Source of the DNA: Auanema rhodensis
Taxonomy: Eukaryota; Nematoda; Chromadorea; Rhabditida; Rhabditidae
Direction: 5' to 3'
DNA: 64,000 bases
Assembly: GCA_964057225.1 (NCBI GenBank)
Contig: OZ059895.1
Coordinates: 18,877,688 to 18,941,687, forward strand
A program made the position numbers and the translations under genes. The notes beneath the pieces were generated by a model, which was given only the letters and a program-made list of their open reading frames with translations, was not told where the DNA came from and did no database searches. Shown here one piece after another: positions 13,464 through 26,077 of the stretch; position 1 is the first letter of the stretch; every line of letters starts with the position of its first letter.

Positions 13464-13903
13464 TTTGTAAAATATGTACAAGATATGAAGATAGAAAAAG
13501 TGACTGGATGACTGTCTTTATACACAAGAAACAGATGTGTGATGAGTCAGCAGTTGTTATATAAAATGCTTTTGTTATTCTCCGCCCCTTTGTTGAAACT
13601 GTGCGCTCTTTGCATACGATTCTTCCATGGTCTTTGATTCCAGCATTAGCAAATAATCTGATGGTTTGATAACTGATATTAATTTGGAACCTATGAATGG
13701 TGTCTATAAACTATGGTTTTTAACTAAGTTTTTGGGCATTGGTGTTTTTCCTCTTCAAAGCAAAACAGAAAACATGTAATTGTATTCACTTCGATTCAAT
13801 ATTGAGGTTTTATGATTTATTGTGAAAACAAATAATCAACAGACAACATTCGTTAACAAACTGTTTGACAGCGAACTTCGATTTATATAATACAGCCTAG
13901 TTT
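13464..13903. other. Intergenic region between LAS1 and CHMP2
   Basis: 440 bp between the LAS1 stop and the downstream same-strand CHMP2 start. AT-rich with a pyrimidine-rich patch. I see no gene or convincing RNA element. Confidence 0.5.
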
Positions 13904-16900
13904 TTAATGAATAATAATTGTTTCATACAATTCTTCGTTCTCTGCAATTTTTGTCATCTTTCCTTTTCGAGGTGAGGCATTAGAATCCCATTTACGAAGT
14001 AAATCGCTATCGATAGAAAGAGACAAAGTCTCATACGCTTGTCCAGGCAGTAATCCCAATGGACAACCCAAAAGGAAATCCTTTTCTGCCTTTCGAACAA
14101 GGTCGTCATCTTGTGTTACATCTAAAATAATAAATAAAAAATCTGCTTCATTGAATTATATTGAAAAACACCTTTCTTGATTAATTTTTGTAAATCTTCA
14201 ACGGTTCTAACACTCATGGAGTCATTCAATTCGAGTACCGACGTATTTAAACTAATATTCAGTATACGGCTTACTTGCTGTCTCCTTTTATCAGAAATAC
14301 TTGGGAGTTTGCTCATTACTCTAGACAATAAAATTTAACTTCTTATTTAAAATAAGCTAATACTTTTGAATTAAACCATATTCAAAATATTCAGGACAAG
14401 CTACCATTTTGTATAAAATAGTTGACCACACAGATTCCGTAAATGAGTCCACATCAGCTAGAAATAAAATACAAAACTTCATTCGTATTATGGTTATCTT
14501 ACGTTGAGCATTAGCTTCAATAATTAGAGCTACCCAAGCAGCACTTTGATAATCAATTATTGGTTCGGAATTTCTCAGATGAGAGAGTAACTAGAAAAGT
14601 TTTTTTCATTACGTAATATAATTGAATGTACCATTATAGCAGCTTCTCCGAGAATATTGATATCATCCATATAATCGAAGATAGGCTCCCAGACCTTCTG
14701 CAAGCTGAAAGGCACAGTCCAACCTGGAAATCAAGAAGTAAGTAAGGGAAGCAAGAAGTAGCATACGCACCAGGCCCAGTAGGAACAGGAATTCCTGCAC
14801 ATTCAAATTGAATTGGTGACAATATCATAAAGTTTTCAGATAAGAAAACACGCAAAAAAGAACTACAAAAAATTGATTAAAATATTAAAAGAAATGAAAA
14901 TATACTATGGTTCATATTTAATAATTCTACGCAGGTTAGCCAATGGAAGTGGAATTGAAGTTTCAATAACTGCATTGGCACCTTTCTGAAAGAGAGTATA
15001 ACTCTTAAATATTCAAATAGTTAGTGCTTACTGAAGTCTTCCAAGCCGTATAATTATAAATTGATTCCTGAATACGTTTCGATCTTTCATTTTCAAATTC
15101 TTCGTCAAGATCCTTATTAGCTCTCTCTGCAATACCTGCCAGACGAATGGCTTCATCAGCTGACTTGGTCCAAAAGTTGTCCTGAAACAAGAAGAATACT
15201 TCAAAAAAAAAAAAAAAAACACACCCAAAGCCATTTATAAGCAAAAGCATGAGCATTTCTCAAAGTATCAAGTCTAGGAAAATTAGCGTGTGAAGCATTA
15301 TGACGAACTTCAACAACCCAATGAGGAATTCCAGCCTGAAAAAAAAAACGAAAAACATGTTAAAACATTCAGGATGCATACCGCTTCCACAGAGTTAACA
15401 ATTGATTTTGATCGGAATGAGGTTTGGTTAATTTCGTTGACATAATTAATAAATCTTAAAAAATACAAATAATTGACATGCAGAGAAGGACTGGAAATCG
15501 ACTACAATATAGTATTTTTAATGCTAAGGAAATGTTATTTAATGCTTCTTCTTATATTTTTCCCACGGATTAATGATTGCTGGCCATAACTAATTGGTTA
15601 ATAGCTAAACCATGTAGAGAATTCAGAGGGTCTCGTATGAAAATCCTCGAGTCTAGCTAAAAGTATTGGCTCAAGCAACAGAAGACAATGAGAGAGATTG
15701 AGATAAATAGTGGGAATAAGAGAGGACAATGGCTCGCAGCAAGTTACTTGTTTTCCACAACAACTAACTATAACAACAATAGAAAGTTAGAAGCTTCAGT
15801 CCTTTTATCAACAAAGTCAAAGGCTAAAGAAATTAGTTTTAAATACTCACTGCTTTAAGTACTACTTTCTTCTTTTTTTTACACGAAAAACTATAATTGT
15901 CGGTTTGTATTATTTGTCTAAAGCCACTGGTTGACACCTCTACTAGCAAAAATCGTGTTATTTCCAGATGATTTAACTAGTATCTCAGTTTATACTTCCG
16001 TTCTTACCTGAATCTAACTTTCAAACATACATTTTTCTTTTTAAATCAACATATCCTGATTTGTTTTTCGTGAGCTGTCTTCAAAGTTCTTATGAATTAA
16101 GCTTTATCCTTCAAATTATTGATGTCATTTGACTAATTAAAGCTCGTAAAGCTTCGTCTTTTATGGTTGTGAGGGGACGGAGTAGAACAAACCTCAGTAA
16201 TCTGTGTGTATGTGTGTATGTTCGATGTCGATTCATACAGCTCATCGTTACTTTCAGTCAGCGTATCCATAGCCCAGTGCACTAACTTGGCAATCACAAT
16301 GTTGTATAGAGTTTTGAGATAAAAATGCAAAAGAAATTGTCGTTTGCTCACAGCATTCAGTTTATTCTTCCTTCTGTCCTAACGTTATTCGGTGAAAAGG
16401 AAACGTCACAAAGGATAAATAGTAATATGGATCTTACAGCCTATGTTTCACTCACAATCCTCATATACAGAGTACATTTACGTATTTTCAAGTACAAGTG
16501 TGGAACATCTTATCTTATTCCACTCACCATCGCCTAATATTAAAGTCAAATCACTCCTCAATAGAGAAAGCTCCGGCGATTCTATTAGCGGCAGTTAATC
16601 GGTAGTCAGTCCTCTTTCTTATTCGTCGTCTTCCTCCTACTCTTCCTTCGTTCCCACCCTCTCTTTTCCTCTCGGCTAAGGTACCTCCACCCTCCTTACA
16701 TCCTATTTCTTGAAACCCTCAAACTCTTCCATACGTTTTTCTCTTTTTCCTTTCAAGTTTAGCCGTGTTTCACCAGGCGTATTACGTCATATCTTTGATT
16801 TTCTCTAACTGCATCGGTTCAAAAATAGTTATATTTCAGATTAGATATATAGGCACGTAATGGCTACGACATGAAGAATTTTCTTAATTTTGGATATTGG

Positions 16901-18732
16901 AGTCTAGTAACTCTTCTATTATTATGTTTAACTAATATAGGTTTGTATTTTTGTTTTTACCCAAACTCTCAATATCTCTAAACTTCAATCTATACTATGA
17001 TTTTGCAAACAATAGTCTTTCTTTCTGAAATTTCCAAACACTCATTTTATGTGAATAGAAAGAATCAGTTATCTGGTTGGTTGGCTGCTCTAAAAACAAA
17101 CAAGAAATAAACTTAGCAAATTGATACAACTTGACCGCCTTGCAACTTAAAATCCAATTTTAGCTGTAAGGATATTATAGAGATGAACATATCAAATCTT
17201 TCCAATGTTTTGAAATCTTCGATATGTTAATGGAATTTTCGAAATATTATCTTTGTCCTTACGCTCTATCATCATCGTTTCTGCCACTTCACATCTTGAG
17301 CTAATAATCGAAGTAGTAATGCACATATTTACATGCAAATTCAATCAAACTGCCAATTCTCAAAGAAAGATTGAAGCTTTTCTCTCTCTTCTTCTTGAAA
17401 TCCATGTACCTCTCGTATTCTCATTCTCTTTCATAGTCTCTCATCTCATAATTTTCTTCCTCCTTTCCATATTTATGGTCATCAAGTACTAATGCAGAAA
17501 TCATCAATCTACATAAATTTATGAAAATTTCAACTTTAAATTCAAATTCCAACCTAATTTTGGAAATAAATCTAGAAACTTTTCAATTTTATCTGCATTC
17601 AGCATCCGCTATAATATGTTACGACTGTCATTCGGATCAAGGAACATGTAATGAAGGAGAATGTGAAGGAATAGTTTGTATAAAGATGGAAACATCCAAT
17701 AAGGATAACGGTAGTGCTCAAAACACAAAAGAAACCTAATTTAATGTTTTTGGAATTTAGAGCGAAAAACCATCCAAAAAGGATGTGGGGATGAACATGA
17801 AGAAGTCTCTTGCCAACAGTCTGGATTTGGAAGTAAATGGATGTCAAGATGCGTTTGTGATCGACCTTTTTGCAACGGAGATCAAGTACTAGTCATCAAT
17901 TCTTTCACATTAATCATCTTGAGAAACTTTCAGGCCTTAGTAGAAGCAGGATTAGAGCCGTCGGCAGCTCCACCTCCACCTGGCCATTTCACTCAATTTG
18001 CCCTTCTGGTCGCTATACTTGCATTTGTAGGAGCAAGTTGTTCTTTGATTGTTATAGCCACTATTTGTGTTCAATTCTGTTAAAAAGAAGCCAAATAAGA
18101 GTTTCAAGGACTAAAATTCCATTTTGATCAAAGCGTACCCTATTTAGTTTGTGAATGCTTCATAAGATAAGAATTTACTAGTTCTTGTAATACGACAATC
18201 ACCAATCAATCCACTCATTCTTCCTGCTCCTCCATCTCAATGCCGGTATAATATATGTATATTCAATATTTTTTAAATGTATTATACAATCCTGACTAGA
18301 ATATGTATATTCCCTTCCTTGCACTTTAGTTCTGTTTAATTGCCTTTCGAAAACGAAAGAAATATTGAAGAAAACTAACCGAATAATTGACGAACAGTGT
18401 AACATTTGGATAATTTCAATTCCAACATAATTTTCATCCTTTGCTAATTTTCTTTCTTCAATTTCAACAAATAAAACTTGATATGAGCACATGATAGCTA
18501 TAGGCGTATTAGATCCCATTCTAAAACAAAAATAATATTTCATTTTCACTTATAATGAAACCTGCTTCTCCACATGGCCATCATATCTCGACATCGTTCT
18601 AAATCTTCAATCTTATCGCTTCGAAACATAGTACGGACCAAATTCCATTCCACTCTGAAGAACAACAGAGGTAACATGGTTCTTTTTCGAAAAAAAGGAA
18701 GAAAATATTAACAGACCCCGTGTATGGTACAT
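13904..18732 (-). CDS. LAS1L: LAS1-like pre-rRNA ITS2 endoribonuclease with a 2.9-kb intron
   Basis: LAS1 is the HEPN endonuclease that cuts ITS2 during 60S ribosome maturation, working with the Grc3/NOL9 kinase in the nucleolus. The first exons are 18713-18732 (starting MYHTRG), 18562-18654 (VEWNLVRTMFRSDKIEDL... MMAMWRSR) and 18380-18520 (MGSNTPIAIMCSYQVLFVEI... CSSIIR). They match the LAS1 N-terminal WRSR...P-A region. After a 2925-bp intron (15455-18379) the frame resumes as FINYVNEINQTSFRSK, then GIPHWVVEVRHNASHANFPR, which holds the catalytic HEPN motif R-H-N-A-S-H. Later exons include LGLLPGQAYETLSLSI near the C-terminus, a LAS1 signature. The phase is exact across all junctions I checked (20, 93 and 141 nt exons). 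The large intron contains a separate + strand gene. The start has TTTACAG about ten bases upstream. Confidence 0.88.
15455..18379 (-). other. Large LAS1 intron hosting a nested gene
   Basis: Donor GTTAG at the high-coordinate end, acceptor TTTTTTAAG at 15455. It is about 50 times longer than neighbouring introns. It contains the complete + strand Ly6-like gene (16871-18083), and a pyrimidine-rich stretch around 16610-16760 that could be the nested gene's promoter. Nothing else gene-like is convincing here. Confidence 0.8.
16871..18083 (+). CDS. Ly6/uPAR-type three-finger membrane protein nested in a LAS1 intron
   Basis: Four exons (16871-16940, 17603-17710, 17761-17885, 17934-18083) add to 453 nt, exactly 150 codons plus stop. 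Residues 1-23 (FGYWSLVTLLLLCLTNI) form a signal peptide. The mature part starts ASAIICYDC and has ten cysteines in the Ly6 spacing, ending with the family hallmark CVCDRPFCNGD. A short Pro-rich linker (PSAAPPPPGHF) leads to a C-terminal hydrophobic helix (FALLVAILAFVGASCSLIVI) with ATICVQFC after it, so the protein is either a type I membrane protein or a GPI-anchor precursor. Nematode Ly6 proteins commonly modulate ion channels or receptors; no specific partner can be named. It lies wholly inside an intron of LAS1 on the opposite strand. Confidence 0.85.
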
Positions 18733-18945
18733 GGTAGCCGGACTGTAAACCCGGAAGCATTATCTTAATAGATAACTATTAAAAATTTAATTGTAACATT
18801 TTGATTGAAGTAAAATTTTACGATGATCAACGTTTAAAAATTGTTTTTGATGAAAATCTTATTATATATTTATGAAACATGACACCAAATATGAACAAAT
18901 AAACCAATAATTACAAAAATGGCAACATAAAATCGAATCAAACAC

Positions 18946-20371
18946 TTAATTATGAATGTGAGGCTGAACCTGCTTGAAATAGCTGTATGGGTTACGTACT
19001 GTAGCAATTAAACCATTTTTATTTACAATTTCTGAAGTCCTTCCATATCTGAAGTAAAGTATTCAGAATCTCCTTCTTAAAAAATTTCAAACCTCAAAGG
19101 TTCTCCAGTTAAGTCGAGCATAGCTCCTCCTAAAGCACGTAAAACAGCATCTCCAGCACAAGTATCCCATTTTTTGATAGCTGTTTGGTGAACATAAATT
19201 TCTTCAAAGAATTGTTTCAAATATATTTGTTAAAAATGCAAAATACCAGAAGTTCCATTAACTACTCTTAAAGTTTTATATCCACTTCCTCCAGCGGGCT
19301 CTACAGTATAAGTATTCCCGAAAGATTCGCTAGCTAAGGATTCTACTGCTCCAGCATGAGATCTAAATATCCAAAGCATTAATCAAAACTCAGACAGACA
19401 AATTTACCTGGAAACGACAATTTTTTTACTGATATCATCTGCATTTGGCACTAAGATCTTCTGTCCATTAGAAGACATTACACCCCAATCTTTTACGCCG
19501 AAAACTATAAAAAAAGATATTAAGGAAGTCAAATTTCAAACTGTCAAATACTTGTCTCGTTGTAGAAAGGCCTATAAATGGCACCAAATACTGGTTCATC
19601 ACCAACAGCGACACAAACCATCACTGTCACATACTCAACTAGGTTTTCTGAAAATGAAATTCAGAGAGTATCTTATAAGATGTATAACCTGTGAACTCTT
19701 GAGTAGCATCAAGAGGATCAACATATACTTGCATATCATTTAATGGAATTCTTCTATAAATTAAAGGAAAGTAGAAAAGGAAGGCGACTTAGCAAGCTTA
19801 CTTGCTTGGCATTTGATCCAAAATATCTCTCACACTCAACCATAATGAATAAGTATCTGAACGATAAGAATAAGCTTCTTTTTCAGTGATACTTGTATCT
19901 TTTTCTTCAGTGATTATCTGTAAATAAATAAAAGGTATGATGAAAATAAGCATAAATAGCATCTACATTAAGGTGAGGAAAACGTTGTAAAACATCCAGA
20001 ATCAGATAATTTGAAACTAAGTCAGCTTTAGTTAGCAGCTCTGCTTTTCCTTCATCGGTTAAACCCTTTTGAGCAATGTTCAAAGCTGAAAAATAAGATT
20101 TTAGAATAGATAAAGCTGAGAACTTTACTATTTTCTTCATGAATTTTCTTGACAGCATGTCCTCCCATCTCAACAGCAAGTACAGCATAACTAGAACAAA
20201 GAATTATGAAAATAATAAAATAGAGAGGAAATACCTAATAACATCTTTTAAGTTTACATCGATTTCAGGGAAATCATTTCCAGATTTGAAAAAAATGAGA
20301 TAGGCTAAATATAGGAAACCTAATCCAATCAAACAAGAAAATGTATTTCTTGGCTGAAGCCTAACCTGCAT
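18946..20371 (-). CDS. BPNT2: Golgi 3'-phosphoadenosine 5'-phosphate phosphatase (gPAPP/BPNT2)
   Basis: An inositol-monophosphatase-fold enzyme that hydrolyses PAP, the by-product of sulfotransferases, to AMP in the Golgi lumen. An N-terminal signal anchor (TFSCLIGLGFLYLAYLIFF) precedes the catalytic domain. The metal sites are intact: IITEEKD, VYVDPLDATQEFT (DPxDxT) and IKKWDTCAGDAVLRALGG (WDxxAGD). ENLVEYVTVMVCVAVGDEPV and KIVVSRSHAGAVESL match gPAPP better than cytosolic BPNT1, and the anchor supports this. The start is chosen at MQVRLQPRNTFS; TTTTAG lies about ten bases upstream. About nine exons. POT1-like lies 550 bp upstream and LAS1 213 bp downstream, all on the minus strand. Confidence 0.92.
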
Positions 20372-20921
20372 ATTTTTCCGTTCCTAAAAGTAAAAACGTG
20401 ATAACAAAAATGATGAAGTTGTTCATATTTGTTTTGATAAGCTCATTGGAAATAATTCAAAAATATTTTGCAACCTACCATACTGACAGCTACGGAAAGA
20501 ATAGAAACATGAAAGAAAATCACCCTATATGCATCCCACCACTATGAACTCTCGTTTTCACTTTTTCTATACCTGATACAAAAGTAGATCCGGATAATGA
20601 AAGCGATTATATCGCGAAATCTCGTTCACCGATATTCATCTGAAAGCGCGCTCCTCTCAACAACACAAATGAACTTAATAAGCTTATCTAAATTTCCTTG
20701 TTAACACAAACTTTAAAAATGCTGATGTATAACGGGTTTAAAACCCAATGAGTAAAAAAAACTAGCATATTGAAAGTAAATTTAATAATTTTCGATGCAA
20801 AACGAAATATACAAATATTAATCGCATCTTAAATTAAGTAGCATAAAAAAAACATGTAAAACTTGGAATGGTAACATAGAGATCAGGTTATGGCATTATG
20901 GTTTGATTCTTAGAAGATTAA
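20372..20921. other. Intergenic region between POT1-like and BPNT2 genes
   Basis: 550 bp, AT-rich. It contains a moderately GC-richer patch around 20575-20650 close to the BPNT2 start that may be promoter. No gene is supportable. Confidence 0.5.
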
Positions 20922-23900
20922 TTATGGGTCTTTATATGACGGTGGAGCATTCTTCTTTCGACTACTCTAAAATAATTGAACTAAGTTTAAAAAAAAAAAA
21001 CACGAATACCACTCGGACGTTCTGAGATCTAGGCTCGGCTATTGATATTCTTTGCGTATTACGACGAACCTAGAATAAAAGTTCAGTTATATTTGAGATG
21101 TGAATTATTACCCGAGGTGGTGGAGGTGGTGGGTCTTGTGTTGGTTCAGGAATAATAATTTTCTTATTATGTTCATGAGTTAAACTTTGCAAACGCGGTT
21201 CTGCCTGAACCGTTGATCTTTTTGCTTCAGGAGGAACATGTTGTCCATTTGAATCTATATCTAAAGTTCGTTTCATCTGTCGGCGAGTAGGAGGAGGAGG
21301 AGGAGGAGGAGGAAGCAATAACTCTTAAAACATATTTATATTAAAAATTTTTATCATTACATACCTTTCTCCTTATTATCATTGGCTATCTGTCGTTTAT
21401 TCGTCAAAACAATGCTGGTACTTGCACGTGAACTATCTGATTCTTCTATGTGAATCTCTTCTATACTAGATTCGTCCAGATGTCTAATTTCTATAAATAA
21501 TTTGTATAAATGTATCGAGTAAAGGGGCTATGAAAACCTGATTCAATAGTAACTATAGACTCTGTCTCAGGAATAGTAGTGATTTTATTAGTTGCAACCT
21601 TAGATATCTTGGGAGTATTGTGGTTAGATGAAGGAGTGGGAAAGCATTTGCGCATCGCTTCCCGAGTAGTATGACCATTACACGGTGTAGAAGTAAGCTG
21701 TACGGGATCTATTATGACACATGCATCTAAAAGTTCCACAGTCCTGTTTGAGATAGTACGCGTAACTAAAACTTTTAATAAACTTTGAGATAACTGAAAA
21801 ACAACAACAAACCTTTTTCATTGTTTGAACGTTCTGATGTTTCAAAACGCACTACTCTGTTGCCATTAGATTTATCAATTGAAGAAAGATTTTTATGTGT
21901 TTCATGTTGATTTCTCTGTTGGCTTGACTCCTTTTGATTATTGGAGCTTTGGTTTTTAGCATTCAATAACTGATTAGTGGATGCAATGAGATTTTCAGGA
22001 ACGTTACGAGCCCCTGTAGTTGTTTTAGACTGCGAATTCACAGAATTGTTCTATAAATGAAATTCAATGATGTTTCCAAAATAGCAGTGTTACCGTAACT
22101 CGTGGATTGACATTCTCAGGAGTTTTTCTTCGATTGAATAAAATCCATTCGTATAAAGGAAGCTAAAATAATAAGTTGAAGAGAAGCCTCAATAATAATA
22201 GATAATTTAAAAATTGAATCGCGTGGGAATCATAACTATATAACTTACTTTAATTGGACATATTGGACGTGGCTCTGCCATTTGTAATCTTGGCCACTAA
22301 ACATGCTAAGATTAGAAAAGTAGGAAGAATTTGTAGCCTTACTGTAATTTCACAATTATCCGAATCATTCTCTTTTTGACGGGGACAATTAATTGTATTT
22401 CTTTTCGACGATACAGTAGGGTTCTGAGATTGTACCTTATTCAAGTGACGTGCTGGAGAGATTCTCTGTTTTGTTCGTTGAGATTCATTTTCTAATACTG
22501 TTACCGATTGTCTATCCGGTATAGAAACACTCTATAACATTAGGTAAAGAAAAATATTTCAAACTTGAAGGAACAAAAACTAGGCAAAAAGTATACAAGC
22601 ATCAAAGTAAATTTTGGGAGAAAAATTTTACCTGGGGTGTTTCTCTAGATGGCAGATCAATACGGTTAGCACATTCATCTCTAAGATTTTCTTTCTGCAA
22701 TCCAGAAAATTAAGTAAAAATAGTTGTATAATCTAGATACATTAAACCACGAAGAAGTAAACTGAATTAAAGGATTTGTTTCGATGGTCATGTTAAAAGA
22801 GTCGGTAGTTTCATTAAGCATCTGAAATAAGACATAATGTGAAACGAATAATAAAACTTACATTTTGGGGACTCATTGGTGATAATTGGTCATCAGTTAA
22901 ACCAGTGGCAAAGCAATCAAGTTCAAAAGAATCTATAACAAAAGGTAAAACAAACAAAAGCCTTTAAAAGCTTACCCGATGAGAAAAGAAATTCCTGAAG
23001 AGATCTGATACATCTCCTAAAATGGTTTAGTCAGTAATGATTTATGGTGTATTAAACAAACGCTTCAATTTCATTGTATTCAATTGTTTCTGGAGAGACG
23101 AAATATATTCCCCGGTTAAATTTTGATCCACCTTCATGAAGAGTACAATTAAAAGTATTGGGTGTAGAGGAAGCCAAATGAATATTAACTACACGTATAA
23201 TATCTCCTGGCTAGAATGAAAACAGGTGAAACAATAAGAGAAACAGCATACGGTACCATTAGACTCCTAGCATATCGAGCAAAATTTCCATAAACCAACA
23301 AGTCCACATAATAATTTCGTGGAACAACTGAATATATGCTCTTTGGAGTTAATCTCTCTTTGGAATCTCGATAACTGAGAGAAAATAATTTCTCAACAAG
23401 CCTAAATAATCGAACTAATTAGCCTCTTCGACCCATAATTAAATTACGTATGCTCAAATCCATCCCAAACTCTAATTACAATTGTATTTCTTTCTGAGTT
23501 ATGAACCTCAATAACCTAAAAAGAATATTCTAATTTCAAGTTCACAATAATTTCGAGACTTGAAAAAATGAATCAAAATATCCATATACTGCTTTATCCA
23601 TGTTACGTAAAGTTCTCAAAGTGTCTCTTGACATGAACTCAATTTTCAATGCATTTTTAGTATGCTAAAATGAAGAATAATTTTTGAAATTTTAAAAATT
23701 ACAAACTTGAATTTGTCCTCGACTCCGCTGTTTTTTAATAATTTTATTCAGATCAATACCTGAATATATATATGTGAGTCTTACACATTGTAAAAGTTTA
23801 TACCTTCTTCAAAACTTTTTTGAAATTCTATGCCATGATTCACAAATAAATTGATGACACGCTCTTGTTTGAAAAAATCTGTTTTGCATATAAATATGAA

Positions 23901-24205
23901 ATTGAACGAAGGAAGACATACCTATCCAAAGTGATTCAGTTGAAGCTAAGATATGAGAAATATTTTCGCAGAACGTTTTTCCATTAATAATGCCTCTCCT
24001 GAATTTCTTGAAGAGAAAACAAATTTCGACTTATACAATCTTAACTTACATTTATGTTCTCTACAATGCTATTCCTATATTTATGTAGATTTGTCTTGTA
24101 ACCATTTTTTAATACTCTAATTATATAAATAATTCTAAAACATTATCAAATTTTTATAGTTGAAACTAATATAACTTACGCGTGAATTTCCCCAGTAGAA
24201 TCCAT
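20922..24205 (-). CDS. POT1: POT1-like telomere single-strand-binding protein with long Pro-rich tail
   Basis: About twenty small exons. The diagnostic part corresponds to the second OB fold of human POT1: NTIVIRVWDGFEHT (human LLKVWDGTRTP), YYVDLLVYGNFARYARSLMV (human IDILVYDNHVHVARSLKV), then GDIIRVVNIHLASS and FNCTLHEGGSKFNRGIYFVS (human FHLHGGTSYGRGIRVLPES). Upstream, about 170 residues with no OB1 motif that I can recognise precede it. Downstream is a long, low-complexity region rich in Asn/Ser/Gln and charged residues, a run of eight prolines (MLPPPPPPPPTRRQ) and a second one (DPPPPPPR), ending KKNAPPSYKDP. POT1 family members bind the G-rich telomeric overhang and regulate telomerase. 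The N-terminal start MDSTGEIHA is the first in-frame Met after a stop, but an upstream exon is possible. Confidence 0.78.
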
Positions 24206-25416
24206 ATGTACAACTATTTGAAGAAGCTTCTTTAACAAAGCTAGAAAATGCTAATTCAAATTTTCCGTAACAAGCTCAAGACTACGTACATGCATATCTG
24301 TTTTTGGCAACACGTCTCAAAAATAAAAAATATGTTATTGCCGAAAAAATCTTCGTAACAAAGATTAATTTATCTCGAAACAAGTTAGATTATTATTATT
24401 TTTTAACTACTTATTAAATAAAGCAATTGTATGCTTCTCAATAACAAGCTCGTTGTTATGGGGGGACAAGTGAAATTCTTGGAGTTGTGTTTACCTAAAC
24501 TAAGAACACCATGTATGAAGAATTTTATCTTTGTATTGTCTTATATTTTTAGTAATAACCTAAGTTTACTACTAAATTAACTAATTCGTGAAACAGAGGA
24601 AATTATTCATTTAGCTCGAAGGGGGCTGCTGAAGATCTAAGACATGCAAGTTTTATTCAGTCTTATTCCAATTAAATTATTTCTAATTGTGAATGAAAAA
24701 GAGTAGAAACTAAAACATTGTTCAAACAAAAAAAATTATCCTGGAAGAGCAAACTTTCGGCCAAACAACAAAATTTGAAAGATTTGAAAATTATTGACTA
24801 AAATGAAAAGACTGATGTAAATAAGGTGAAATTGTTAACTAAAATTATATTAAACACATTTTTGGTCTTTTTTCATATTCATAAGTGATAAAGTAAGAAG
24901 TTCGTATTGCCTCGAAAGCTGTTTGCTTCTATGTAGTTTACGGATGACTGATATATTTTAATAATTATATGAGAAAAATATTATAAATAATTACAGAAAT
25001 GACTTTATTTAACAAAGAGTTAGAATAAGAAGGTGAAATATAGCTGTTATTATGTATCGTTTTTTATTTTGTGTCCATTATTACACTAGGTTGTAGGAAA
25101 CGTTCCCAAATAATCACTTTCTTTAATAGGTGTTTCAACAACATTTTGCTTATATGTTTTTTAGTATATAATACTATAAGATTTCGAAAAATGATAAAGT
25201 ATATAGGTTTGTAAAAGAATAATATTATTAAAAGTAATAAAACTAAGAAAAAATAATCTCCATGTGTTTATTGTTGTTTTACTCAAGCAGGTACATAAAG
25301 CAGAATATATAATGACAGAGGAAATAAGTGTTAATTATAAATTAGCTTCGAATACAGATGACTGCAAGTTTCCGAAAAGTTGACAAAAGAATGATAACTT
25401 CCCAAAAGGAATACAG
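24206..25416. other. Intergenic region upstream of POT1-like
   Basis: About 1.2 kb of AT-rich DNA between the POT1-like start and the stop of the G-gamma gene (both minus strand). No ORF, tRNA or repeat array that I can support. Confidence 0.5.
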
Positions 25417-25662
25417 TTAGAGAACTGAACACTTGCTCTTCTCGGCCCAAGGGTTTACTTTCTTATCGATTGGATTAACCAGAGGATCCTCTTGGTTTTC
25501 GGTATACCGACGTAAACTGCAACATAATAAATACATAATTACAAGAATTAAACAAAAAATAAATAAAACTTACTCGGCAGCACTTTGACTAATAGGGGTT
25601 CTCTCAATATTGAGTTGATTACGAAGAGAATCGACACTACGTTGCATATCAGATTTATCCAT
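25417..25662 (-). CDS. gpc-2: Heterotrimeric G-protein gamma subunit
   Basis: Two exons encode about 62 residues: MDKSDMQRSVDSLRNQ, LNIERTPISQSAAD, then LRRYTENQEDPLVNPIDKKV and NPWAEKSKCSVL. It forms the coiled-coil partner of G-beta and anchors the dimer to the plasma membrane. The C-terminal CSVL is a CaaX box with Leu at the last position, predicting geranylgeranylation. NPF-like NPWAEK before the CaaX box is the G-gamma hallmark. The sequence looks very like C. elegans GPC-2 (recalled, not searched). The donor GAGTAAG splits a codon so residue 30 reads Asp rather than the expected Glu. An acceptor-like TTTTTTAG lies about eight bases before the ATG. Too short in each exon to be seen by a simple ORF scan. 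Confidence 0.93.
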
Positions 25663-25903
25663 TATAAAGACTAAAAAATATAATTAATAGCAATATAAAT
25701 ACGAATATTAAAAGAAAATTGTAAATAAAACATAAAATAAAAAGATAGCTCTAGCATAAAAATAAATCAATGGCATAGCAATAAATCACGTATTTTCCAG
25801 TTGTAACCATTAATAAATATAAATATAAAAAATATATGTACATGAATTATTATTAAACAAAAGTAACATAATTTGAGAAATATAGAGGAGGGAGCTCAGC
25901 GCA

Positions 25904-26077
25904 ATGGAGGTTGTGGGGAAGCAATTTGGATGTGGTGCTGTGGCGCCGATCGATATGTCTTTCGCTCAGCCATGGGTTATAGGACGCTCATTGAATAGAC
26001 ATAGAAGCAGACAAGACAGCACTACATGGCAAGAAACGCAGACATCATCAAGAAAAATTCTGAGGAAGATTAAATAG
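25904..26077 (+). CDS. Possible small ORF (57 aa), unrecognised
   Basis: An ATG-to-TAG frame of 57 codons starting MEVVGKQFGCGAV and continuing SFAQPWVIGRSLNRHRSR, in a patch of higher GC than its surroundings. The composition looks coding-like, but I recognise no family and the opposite strand is also open. It lies about 240 bp upstream of the G-gamma start codon, so the patch may simply be promoter or 5' UTR of that gene. Confidence 0.2.
   Translation: MEVVGKQFGCGAVAPIDMSFAQPWVIGRSLNRHRSRQDSTTWQETQTSSRKILRKIK

Noticed and set aside
16133-16351. A 72-aa minus-strand frame in the LAS1 intron, considered as a missing LAS1 exon
   Set aside because: It lacks LAS1 motifs, and the true N-terminal exons were found at 18380-18732 with exact phase.
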